A DNA stretch of 59,202 nt from NCBI GenBank assembly GCA_910586545.1, contig CAJUIQ010000006.1, positions 1-59,202 of the forward strand. Direction: 5' to 3'. The notes beneath the pieces are model-generated. The model was not told the DNA's origin and did not search any database. It saw only the letters and a program-made list of their open reading frames with translations. Position 1 is the first letter of the stretch; the number at the start of each line of letters is the position of its first letter. The position numbers and the translations under genes are program-made. Of the stretch, positions 43,647-51,170 are shown one piece after another. This DNA comes from an uncultured Eubacteriales bacterium. GTDB taxonomy: Bacteria; Bacillota; Clostridia; Oscillospirales; CAG-272.

Positions 43647-43847
43647 TTGAAATGTCGTGAGTTTATCTATGTCGGAGAGACTGCTCCGCAAATTAACGAA
43701 CAGGAATACGCAGCGTTTTATCTGCATCTTCAAAAGTCAATACTTCTGTCTTTAGAAAAAAGGCAGCTATTGACCCGTTCACAAAGGGGGCGCTGCATAG
43801 AGGAACTTGAAAAACAATACAGTAAGAAAAGTCGCAGCCAAGCCTAA
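43647..43847 (+). CDS. Small SHOCT-like protein upstream of the recombinase
   Basis: 66 residues from a TTG at 43647 (GAGGTGG upstream). The C-terminal LLTRSQRGRCIEELEKQY has the SHOCT-type short helix pattern. Such genes commonly sit just before the recombinase of Tn1549-like elements and may affect excision. Confidence 0.5.
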   Translation: MKCREFIYVGETAPQINEQEYAAFYLHLQKSILLSLEKRQLLTRSQRGRCIEELEKQYSKKSRSQA

Positions 43848-43862
43848 AACGCTTGGCTCTTT
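43832..43862 (+). terminator. Terminator upstream of the recombinase gene
   Basis: AGCCAAGC/GCTTGGCT arms, 7-nt loop, then CTTT. Confidence 0.55.
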
Positions 43863-43964
43863 ACATATCCGAATGTACGATTTTGAATTTTGCACATTCG
43901 ACATAAGCAATCATTTTTTCTATACTGAATACGGTAATACAGTTACCGAGAAAGGAACAGGAAT

Positions 43965-45710
43965 ATGTTAGAGAAATACGAAATGATGAATCAAGAACTA
44001 AAAATGATTGATAAGAAAAGAAAGGTCGCTGCATACTGCCGTGTTTCCACGGACAATGAAGACCAAGCCAATTCATTTGAAAGCCAGCAGCGGTATTTTA
44101 AGCAATATATTGAACATCATCCAGATTGGGAACTTTATGAAATCTTTGCTGATGAGGGTATCTCTGGTACGAACACAAAAAAGCGTAAACAGTTTAATCG
44201 TATGATTGCCTGTGCCAAAAACGGCGATTTTGATTTGATTATCACAAAGGAAATCTCCCGTTTTGCCAGAAATACCCTTGACAGCATTTATTATACCCGT
44301 GACCTCAAAAAGCACGGTGTTGCCGTTATCTTTATGAATGACGGTATCAATACAATGGACGGCGATGCGGAACTTCGGCTTGCCATTATGTCCTCTATTG
44401 CACAGGAAGAAAGCCGTAAGACTTCTGAGCGTGTAAAATGGGGACAGAAACGCCAAATGGAGCAAGGAGTTGTGTTCGGACGGAGTATGCTTGGCTATGA
44501 TGTAAAAGACGGCAAAATGACAATCAACGAAGAAGGGGCAAAAATTGTCCGCCTAATCTTTCATAAGTTTGTCTATGAGGGAAAAGGAACGCATGTGATT
44601 GCCCGTGAGCTTCGTGAGGAAGGCATACGCCCGATGCGTGTCAAGGAATGGCAGAATACAGTTATTCTCCGAGTTATCCGCAATGAAAAGTACTGCGGAG
44701 ATTTGGTGCAGAAGAAAACCTATACGCCAGATTTCCTATTCCACGAAAAGAAATACAACCGAGGGCAGGAAGAATTTGTGATTATCAAAGACCACCACGA
44801 GCCGATTGTATCCCGTGAATTGTTCGAGAAAGCCAACCGTATATTAGACGCAAAATCGCTGTCCCCAGAGGGTAAAGCAAAACACAGCAACCGCTATCCG
44901 TTCTCTGGTAAAATTAAATGCGGCAGATGCGGAGCAAGCTATGTTGCCAGATATAAAACCAGAAAAGACGGAAGCCAATATAAGGCTTGGCGTTGCTTTG
45001 AGGGAGCAAAACACGGTAGTCCTCATATTGATAAGGCAGGAAACCAAGTGGGCTGCTCTGGAGAGAGCATCCGAAACGAAGATGCCATTTATCTGATGTA
45101 TCTCGTCTGCAAAGAACTAAAATTCAACCGCCAGAAAATCATCTCCAATCTGACTAAGACGATTGAAGCTGTTGTTTCTATGGATTTAACAGGAACGAAC
45201 ACAAATGCTTTAGCGGTCAAAATTGAGGAAGCAAAGAAAAAGCGTACAGGATTGATTGACCTTTATACAAGCGGCGATATTGATAAAAGCGAGTTTACCG
45301 CCCTGCGAGCGAAGTACGACCAAGAAATCGAGAAACTGAAATCAATGACGGACGGTATTGAAAAACAGCAGGAAATGATAGCAAAACAGCAGGAACTACT
45401 AAAGGATATAAAAAAGGCTATCGAGGAACTTATAAGCGGCGTTCAATATGAAGATGACTACTACACACAACTACTCGACAAAATGGTTGTCAATGACAAA
45501 GACCACATTGATGTGTATTTGAATATGCTGCCGTATAAATGGCAGTTCGCAATAGCAAAGAGTGTTAAGGGGGCTATGGAAGCGTCTACGACAAATCTGC
45601 CACCGGCAGATTTGCTGCACGCTGGGCGAAAAAAAGCGGAAGCCTCAGAATGCACCATTTCTGAGGCTTCTCTACCTATATCTGTCAATATACCCTTTAC
45701 CTCATCATAA
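43965..45710 (+). CDS. Large serine recombinase of the cotJC element
   Basis: 581 residues. Resolvase domain with catalytic Ser in AAYCRVSTD (about 28), then the recombinase domain and zinc ribbon (IKCGRCGASY...CFEGAKHG...GCSGE) and a coiled-coil stretch (about 430-490). It integrates and excises the element. The frame crosses the right repeat at 45675-45681, and its last ~10 codons (SVNIPFTSS) are antisense cotJC. After excision and circle closure the frame would instead end PILCSKMCH, so both states keep a whole enzyme. Confidence 0.9.
   Translation: MLEKYEMMNQELKMIDKKRKVAAYCRVSTDNEDQANSFESQQRYFKQYIEHHPDWELYEIFADEGISGTNTKKRKQFNRMIACAKNGDFDLIITKEISRFARNTLDSIYYTRDLKKHGVAVIFMNDGINTMDGDAELRLAIMSSIAQEESRKTSERVKWGQKRQMEQGVVFGRSMLGYDVKDGKMTINEEGAKIVRLIFHKFVYEGKGTHVIARELREEGIRPMRVKEWQNTVILRVIRNEKYCGDLVQKKTYTPDFLFHEKKYNRGQEEFVIIKDHHEPIVSRELFEKANRILDAKSLSPEGKAKHSNRYPFSGKIKCGRCGASYVARYKTRKDGSQYKAWRCFEGAKHGSPHIDKAGNQVGCSGESIRNEDAIYLMYLVCKELKFNRQKIISNLTKTIEAVVSMDLTGTNTNALAVKIEEAKKKRTGLIDLYTSGDIDKSEFTALRAKYDQEIEKLKSMTDGIEKQQEMIAKQQELLKDIKKAIEELISGVQYEDDYYTQLLDKMVVNDKDHIDVYLNMLPYKWQFAIAKSVKGAMEASTTNLPPADLLHAGRKKAEASECTISEASLPISVNIPFTSS
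45675..45681. repeat. Right attachment repeat (CCTATAT)
   Basis: Direct copy of 33106-33112. Right junction of the element with the internal cotJC fragment. Confidence 0.75.
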
Positions 45711-45772
45711 GGCATGGAATATCGCTGACTTAAATATCGTGTAGAGGCCGCGAGTTCCCCATCAGGACCTCC
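45675..45772 (-). pseudogene. cotJC: cotJC-type gene, internal 5' part
   Basis: About 33 codons: GGPDGELAASTRYLSQRYSM followed by PYDEVKGILTDIG, the conserved beginning of CotJC/manganese catalase, ending at the element repeat. Immediately upstream (45773-45775) the frame has TAA where family members have Tyr (QYGGPDGE), and the normal first ~28 residues are absent, replaced by the end of a second recombinase gene. Confidence 0.85.
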
Positions 45773-45788
45773 TTATTGTATAAAGTTA
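45773..45788. other. Junction of cotJC with the second recombinase gene
   Basis: Within 16 bp, homology to cotJC ends (GGA codon at 45770-45772) and the stop of the second recombinase (45786-45788) appears. Probably the end of a second inserted element or of a deletion made by it. Its other end and the cotJC 5' end are not in the window. Confidence 0.5.
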
Positions 45789-47168
45789 TATATCTTCTCT
45801 GTAAAACAGCTGCACAGATTCATCCGTTCTGGAGAACACCACACAGGATAGAATACTTTTAAAAATAGCGTTGGCAAAACTTCCATCCGAATACACTACA
45901 GCAACCTGCAGCAAATCGGGCAATTCCATTTGTGTATCTATCTTTGTTGTTTTAAGTTGCCGTTCCTGCCTCTTCTGGGTCTTTTCACGCTCCTGATACG
46001 CCTTTTTAGCTTGTACTAAATATTCTAATGAATATACACCCGCTTCATATGCTGCTTCAATCCGACGCAATCGTGCCTGCTCACGCCGCAGCATCGCCTT
46101 TTCCTGTACCTCGCTCTGTAGCGGTATACCGGAACAGATATGTACAAAAATGCCAGATAGATCTTTTTTTGTCTGCTTTAAAACCACTTCTGTGAGCTGA
46201 TCCAAACCGACAGAATGGGATACAGAGCATTTCCCCTTTGCATAGGCACAGCACTGGAGCCGTCCCGCCTTAGAAGACATCGTAAGCGTGCTGCCGCATG
46301 CGGAGCATCGTACCAAACCGGACAGGGCAAACCGTGCCATTGTTCTGGTATACGGCTGCATTCGCAACGGACTTTTCTCCATTTTTTCAGCACAGTTCGC
46401 AAAAAGTGTCTGTTCCACTAAAGGTACGTGCGCACCAGGAACCAGGCGCTCTTCTCCGTTTTCTCCTTTTTTTCGGACATATCCCAAATATACAGGATTA
46501 CGAAGTATATACCCTACTGTACGCACCTCAAACAACCTGCCGTTTTTGGTACGCAGCCCGCTCTCATTTAAGTGGGTAACAATGGCGCGCAGCGGCACGC
46601 CCGCGGCACACAGACGAAAGATTTCCCGTACTGTATCCGCCTGTTCAGCATCTGGAATATACGTACCGTCCACAACTTTATATCCAATCGGCGGCGGAGC
46701 GATGATCATACCACGGGAAAATCGTTCTTCCATCCCACGGCGCACTTCTTCCGACAAATTATCGCAGTAGTATTCATCCATCACTTCTATGATAGATTCA
46801 TATATTTTTGAAGATTTGTCTTTTCCAATGGGCTCGGAAATTGACAAAATGTCAATACCAAGCTTCTCACGCAGAAGCGTTTTATAAAAGATACTGTCGC
46901 TACGGCTGCGGGCAAAGCGGGAATATTTCCAAACCAGAATCACATCAAATGGTCTTGGCATCCCTTTTGCTGCTCCAATCATTTTTTGAAATGCAGGTCT
47001 CCGCTCCGCTTCCCTGCCGCTTATCCCATCCTCCCGAAAAATATATTCATCTGGTAAACAGATATCATGATCCTTGGCATACTCTCGTATTTTTTTCAGC
47101 TGGCTGTCCGGCGAGAACTCCAACTGCTCGTCCGTTGATACTCGAATATATGCTGCTCCGATACGCAT
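45786..47168 (-). CDS. Second serine recombinase (SpoIVCA-like)
   Basis: 460 residues from an ATG at 47168, with AAAGGA 9 nt upstream. Catalytic Ser in AAYIRVSTDEQ (about 11), recombinase domain (PPIGYKVVDGTYIPD, RNPVYLGYVR), zinc ribbon CSACGSTLTM...CCAYAKGKC, and an Arg/Lys-rich coiled coil (about 365-415). Resembles SpoIVCA, which excises skin from sigK. Its 3' end lies against the cotJC remnant, which fits a recombinase beside its attachment site. Confidence 0.88.
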   Translation of the reverse strand: MRIGAAYIRVSTDEQLEFSPDSQLKKIREYAKDHDICLPDEYIFREDGISGREAERRPAFQKMIGAAKGMPRPFDVILVWKYSRFARSRSDSIFYKTLLREKLGIDILSISEPIGKDKSSKIYESIIEVMDEYYCDNLSEEVRRGMEERFSRGMIIAPPPIGYKVVDGTYIPDAEQADTVREIFRLCAAGVPLRAIVTHLNESGLRTKNGRLFEVRTVGYILRNPVYLGYVRKKGENGEERLVPGAHVPLVEQTLFANCAEKMEKSPLRMQPYTRTMARFALSGLVRCSACGSTLTMSSKAGRLQCCAYAKGKCSVSHSVGLDQLTEVVLKQTKKDLSGIFVHICSGIPLQSEVQEKAMLRREQARLRRIEAAYEAGVYSLEYLVQAKKAYQEREKTQKRQERQLKTTKIDTQMELPDLLQVAVVYSDGSFANAIFKSILSCVVFSRTDESVQLFYREDI

Positions 47169-47273
47169 AATCACTCATCCTTTCCATAATGCACGTCAAA
47201 AGCAGTGTATGCGTATTATATAAAAGGCGTGATTTTCGAATAGAATCCATATTTTTGAAAGGAATCCGTACAT

Positions 47274-47429
47274 ATGAAAACATTATCCGTATTACCGTCC
47301 CAAGGAGCAGAAAATGCTTCTCACCTAGCTGTCGCCGCCGGCGATGCTGCCTCCGGTTGGCTGCAGACTCATCCGGATCAGGTTTCTAAAATTATAGAGG
47401 AGCTAAAAAAGATTTCAAATAAAAAATAG
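47274..47429 (+). CDS. Small protein, 51 aa, unknown
   Basis: ATG at 47274 with GAAAGGA upstream; 51 residues, TAG at 47427-47429. It begins MKTLSVLPSQGAENASHLAV, is Ala-rich then Lys-rich (IIEELKKISNKK). Divergent from the second recombinase and 57 bp before tRNA-Leu. The frame has good codon structure; no family recognised. Confidence 0.45.
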   Translation: MKTLSVLPSQGAENASHLAVAAGDAASGWLQTHPDQVSKIIEELKKISNKK

Positions 47430-47446
47430 ATTTTAGAAAAAAACTA

Positions 47447-47475
47447 TTGCAAAAAAGATGCGATTATGATAAAAT
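47447..47475 (+). promoter_or_regulatory. Promoter of tRNA-Leu
   Basis: TTGCAA (47447-47452), 17-bp spacer, TAAAAT (47470-47475). Confidence 0.7.
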
Positions 47476-47486
47476 AAAGGAACAAC

Positions 47487-47573
47487 GCCGGAATGATGGA
47501 ATTGGCAGACGTGCTGGACTCAAAATCCAGTCCTGGCAACAGGGTGCGGGTTCGACCCCCGCTTCCGGCACCA
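47487..47573 (+). tRNA. tRNA-Leu (anticodon CAA)
   Basis: 87 nt with long variable arm, acceptor stem GCCGGAA/TTCCGGC, anticodon loop CTCAAAA giving CAA, GTTCGACCC T-loop and encoded CCA. Confidence 0.95.
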
Positions 47574-47580
47574 AGTTATA

Positions 47581-47615
47581 AGCTGCATTCTGAGAAATCA
47601 AAATGTAGCTTTTTC
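47581..47615 (+). terminator. Terminator after tRNA-Leu
   Basis: AGCTGCATT/AATGTAGCT arms (one G-T pair) followed by TTTTTC. A second hairpin (CCTCCATG/CATGGAGG then T6) lies at 47640-47672. Confidence 0.6.
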
Positions 47616-47711
47616 TTATGTATTTAAACAGAATGATACCCTCCATGACCAAATATTGCATGGAGGTTTTTTATGATATAAAAAACGATTAACTTCTCTT
47701 GCAAGCAAGAA

Positions 47712-48036
47712 AAATTGCGGATAGCTGCTTACTATCGTGTAAGCATAAATAATCCCGAATAAATTGGAAGTCCAGAAATAAAAAAATCTTACTTTGAAAA
47801 AATTATTCAAGGAAACCCAAACGGGCAGTTTGTTAAAATCTATTCTGATGTCGGCTCTGTTAAAAAGCGAAAAGCAGATGGGCTATCATCAGATAATTCT
47901 TGACTGTGAGAAAGGTTTATTTGGTTTATTTTTACAAAAAGTATTGAGCTTGTTTGGATGTGATGCTGTAGAAACATTAACACGGCTAATATTGGAATTG
48001 GGATATCAAAGAAAAGTCCTATCTAACTTGACGTGA
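47712..48036 (+). pseudogene. Serine recombinase relic
   Basis: LRIAAYYRVSINNPE-stop-IGSPEIKKSYFEKIIQGNPN recalls the start of large serine recombinases; a following frame (DCEKGLFGLFLQKVLSLFGCDAVETL) matches the usual ItKsiSRFaRNtvetl region. Stops and a frameshift show it is dead. It marks an older integration next to tRNA-Leu. Confidence 0.65.
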
Positions 48037-48071
48037 TGAAAATAGGTTATTATAATTTAAGGTAAAAACAT

Positions 48072-50654
48072 ATGAAAAGTTTATTTGAGTGGTGCCGCGA
48101 AAATAACAGAGCAGATATTCTCCAGTGTTATCTAGATGCCGATAATCCTGTTTCTCCGGAGTTCATCGGCTTTTCTTCTGGTAAACAAGTGCGATGGAAA
48201 TGTACGATATGTGGACTGACTTGGGCATCTCCACCCAACAAGATAAATCGTAAAAGACCGGATCGATCGATTTGCCCTTTTTGCAATCACAAAAGACCAA
48301 GCTCCTTGTACAACGCGGCTATCCTTTACCCGGAAATGCTTCCATATTGGGACTTTGCTCTCAATCAAGGAGATTTGAGAGAATACCTTCCAAAATCTAA
48401 ATATTGTGCGTATTGGAAATGTTCGGAAGGGCATTCTTGGACAAGAGCTATTGGAGATCAGGCCGCCGCTATAGAACGCTACCGCCATAGTCTCTCTCAG
48501 AAAAAAGGAGGTCTATGTCCTTACTGTAATCATGAGCGTGTATCAGCTCATTACAATTTGGAAGAGGTCTGTAGTGATGTAGCTAAACAGTGGAACTACA
48601 CTAAAAATGGAGCGCTGACACCGCGAAACGTTTCTCCATATAGTCAGAAAAAAGTTTTCTGGCAATGTTCCTTTAACCCCGCACATGTTTGGGCTGATCG
48701 AATCTCAAATCGTACTATATTGTTGAGAGGCTGCCCTATTTGCTCAAAGCATTTTCATATCTCCTATTCGGCGAGAGCGATTTACTATTACCTACATCAA
48801 AGCGGGATCTGCTGTTCCTGTGAAATGCCAGTGGGGCGGTATAAAATTGATATTGAAATTTCTCCTAAAGCGCAAGAGGCATCCCCAATCGCGTTAGAAG
48901 TAGATGGATATTGGCATAGATTTTTGGAAGCAGTACAGCGGGATGCCAAGAAGGACGTATTTTTACGGCAAAAGGGGTATCGGGTCATTCGCCTTAAGGA
49001 ACAAACTGATCAAGAAGAGATTCAGGTAAACGATGATGTGATCACTTATCCTGTCTCTGACAGGAACCGCTATTTAAACCGTATCATCCAGTATGTTCTG
49101 ATGCTGGTAGCAGGCATTCATCTGGAGCCGGATCATGTAAGCGACCATTGGAAAATCGAGGAGTTCTATTATCATACTCGCAGAGAGCGCTCACTTGCTG
49201 TACAATATCCTGCTTTGGCTCAAGAATGGAGCGGACGTAATCCAGATGTCCCAGAGGTCGTTTCGCCGGGACTAAGTTCGAAGCGATGGTGGAAATGTCC
49301 AAAATGCGAAAGGGAATACCAAGCGACAGTATCAAACCGTACACGTTACCGTTCGTCTTGTCCCTTTTGCTCACACTTGCGAGTCACACCGGAAACTTGT
49401 TTGGCTGCGGTTTTTCCCACAATCGCAGCAGAGTGGGACTACGAAAAAAATGCACCACTTAAACCAACAGAGGTACTTCCAGGTACAGATAAACGTGTTT
49501 GGTGGAAGTGTAACTATGGACACAGGTGGCAAACATGGATCTATTCGCGCACAGGACCTGCCAAGTCAAAATGTCCATTTTGCCAGGGAAATGCGGTGGA
49601 ACCAAGAACCTCTCTAGCCTTTAAAACGCCTGAGGTGGCACGGTATTGGCATCCGACTAAAAATGACCTTACATCCAGAGAAGTTGCTCCTCATTCGAAT
49701 CGGATTTTCTGGTGGAAATGCCCCAATGGGCATGAGTGGCAGGATATGCCGAAAACACTGCAGAAGTACCCGTCTGAGCGGATATGCCCCTTCTGCGACC
49801 ACCGAAGGCTGTCCAAAGATTATTGTTTAGCCGCTCATAACAGAAACTTAGCAGCACTTTGGCACCCCTCAAAAAATGCCTGTACACCAGAGGAAATTGC
49901 TCCTCATTCCAACAAAAAAGTCTGGTGGCTCTGCGAGAAAGGTCACGAATGGCAAGAAAGTGTAGGCCGAATGCAGACATTGGGTACCGAAAAAGCCTGT
50001 CCGTACTGCAATAATCGTAAGGTTTGGAAGGGAAACTCCCTGGCACGACTGGCACCGCATCTGGTCACCGAATGGCATCCATCTAAAAATCATCCGTTGA
50101 CACCAGAAAACGTCATGGCCTGGAGCGCTCAAAAGGCTTGGTGGAGATGTACATTGGACCACGAGTGGCAAACAACCATTGCAAAACGATACCAGAGGGG
50201 AGATGGTTGTCCCTACTGCTCCGGACATCGGGCATCCTCCGAAAACTGTCTGGCCACATTGCACCCTGAACTGGTTCCAGAGTGGGACAGTAGTCGCAAC
50301 GCACCGCTGACTCCAAATGACGTGACTGCAAGCAGTAAGAAGCGAGTATGGTGGACGTGCCATAAGGGGCACACATGGCAAAGAAGTGTGATAGGACACG
50401 TGAGAAGCAAAGGATGTCCAGTTTGTAACCACAAGCAAGTTCGCCATCAATCCCTTGCAAAAGAACATCCGGAGCTGATCGGTGAGTGGGATATATCCCA
50501 AAATGAACAATCTCCGGATCAGTATGCGGCTCACTCCAATCAAAAAGTTTGGTGGAGATGCGAGCGTGGCCACACATGGCAAGCTACTCCGGATGCCAGA
50601 TCCCGCGGAAGCGGCTGTCCATTCTGTGCAAAGGAACACAGAAAGAAAAAATGA
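48072..50654 (+). CDS. Ten-zinc-ribbon (DUF4379-type) protein with internal Vsr/DUF559-like nuclease
   Basis: 860 residues; TAAGGT ribosome site. Ten treble-clef repeats of the type WWKC..GH.W.........CP.C occur: three before and seven after a central domain at about 230-330. That domain reads RYKIDIEI ... IALEVDGYWH ... RDAKKDVFLRQKGYRVIRL, the pattern of Vsr/DUF559 PD-(D/E)xK nucleases with Asp near 258 and Glu/Asp near 276-278. DUF4379 repeats are thought to bind DNA or RNA. It lies in a recombinase-rich island next to a methylase/toxin unit, which suggests defence. Function untested. Confidence 0.82.
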   Translation: MKSLFEWCRENNRADILQCYLDADNPVSPEFIGFSSGKQVRWKCTICGLTWASPPNKINRKRPDRSICPFCNHKRPSSLYNAAILYPEMLPYWDFALNQGDLREYLPKSKYCAYWKCSEGHSWTRAIGDQAAAIERYRHSLSQKKGGLCPYCNHERVSAHYNLEEVCSDVAKQWNYTKNGALTPRNVSPYSQKKVFWQCSFNPAHVWADRISNRTILLRGCPICSKHFHISYSARAIYYYLHQSGICCSCEMPVGRYKIDIEISPKAQEASPIALEVDGYWHRFLEAVQRDAKKDVFLRQKGYRVIRLKEQTDQEEIQVNDDVITYPVSDRNRYLNRIIQYVLMLVAGIHLEPDHVSDHWKIEEFYYHTRRERSLAVQYPALAQEWSGRNPDVPEVVSPGLSSKRWWKCPKCEREYQATVSNRTRYRSSCPFCSHLRVTPETCLAAVFPTIAAEWDYEKNAPLKPTEVLPGTDKRVWWKCNYGHRWQTWIYSRTGPAKSKCPFCQGNAVEPRTSLAFKTPEVARYWHPTKNDLTSREVAPHSNRIFWWKCPNGHEWQDMPKTLQKYPSERICPFCDHRRLSKDYCLAAHNRNLAALWHPSKNACTPEEIAPHSNKKVWWLCEKGHEWQESVGRMQTLGTEKACPYCNNRKVWKGNSLARLAPHLVTEWHPSKNHPLTPENVMAWSAQKAWWRCTLDHEWQTTIAKRYQRGDGCPYCSGHRASSENCLATLHPELVPEWDSSRNAPLTPNDVTASSKKRVWWTCHKGHTWQRSVIGHVRSKGCPVCNHKQVRHQSLAKEHPELIGEWDISQNEQSPDQYAAHSNQKVWWRCERGHTWQATPDARSRGSGCPFCAKEHRKKK

Positions 50655-50763
50655 AAATGATTCTATTATAAACCTGGTATTTTCATTTTTTGCTTTTGCG
50701 AGAGAGTATCTTTTTTGTAGCGCAAATCCATATTGAACGACAATTTTTTATTACAAACTAAGT

Positions 50764-50795
50764 AAAAAGCTGTATTTTTTAAATACAGCTTTTTT
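50764..50795. terminator. Bidirectional terminator
   Basis: AAAAAGCTGTATTT pairs with AAATACAGCTTTTT. Between the zinc-ribbon gene (plus) and the toxin gene (minus). Confidence 0.75.
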
Positions 50796-50826
50796 GATTT
50801 TTTCACTATTTATAGCCAAAAAACTT

Positions 50827-51168
50827 TTAAGCCGCATCTGGTTTAAAGTATTTGGCTAGGCACGTCAAAATTTGCTCTAAAATTTTGCTGCCTTGAATAC
50901 CTCCAATATAATTACCCAAGGATGTTTTTTCCACTAAGCATACTTGTTCAATCAATGTTATACTGGGCTTTAAAAGACCATATCCTTCTATTTTAATATG
51001 CCTTAAATTTTTTGGCTTTTCTAAATTACCCGTCAAGGGCACTATATGCAGCAATGTTGAATTACGATCACATTTCACAACAATAACGGGACGATTCTTA
51101 CGAATCTTATCGCCTGTTTGTTCCGGACACAAATTACACCAAAAAATATCTCCTACTTGAATTGCCAT
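50827..51168 (-). CDS. MazF/PemK-family toxin
   Basis: 113 residues. IQVGDIFWCNLCPEQTGDKIRKNRPVIVV is the PemK/MazF start, with the RPVIVV strand and later TLIEQVCLV. MazF proteins are mostly sequence-specific RNases. No MazE-type antitoxin is adjacent; the gene lies 2 bp after the methylase-specificity gene, so that protein may be its control partner. The start has AGGATGAG upstream. Confidence 0.85.
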   Translation of the reverse strand: MAIQVGDIFWCNLCPEQTGDKIRKNRPVIVVKCDRNSTLLHIVPLTGNLEKPKNLRHIKIEGYGLLKPSITLIEQVCLVEKTSLGNYIGGIQGSKILEQILTCLAKYFKPDAA

Positions 51169-51170
51169 AA

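Larger units (their letters stand above)
33106..45681. mobile_element. 12.57-kb large-serine-recombinase element inserted in cotJC
   Basis: Bounded by CCTATAT repeats. Contents in order: ParB-like gene, histidine kinase/response regulator, zinc-ribbon membrane protein, LanFEG-type ABC transporter, small accessory genes, GntR-type regulator, sigma-like regulator, small Tn1549-style genes, and the recombinase at the right edge. Gene style (ParB, sigma-like gene, a small gene before the recombinase) is Tn1549-related, but no relaxase, coupling protein or secretion genes are present, so it is non-autonomous or a cut-down integrative element. Removal at the repeats restores the cotJC reading frame across the junction. 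Confidence 0.82.

Noticed and set aside
49300..50600. Repetitive look of this stretch, possibly a tandem DNA repeat or CRISPR
   Set aside because: The periodicity comes from repeated zinc-ribbon codons within one gene; units vary in length and sequence, with no identical repeats or spacers. No CRISPR array was seen anywhere in the window.
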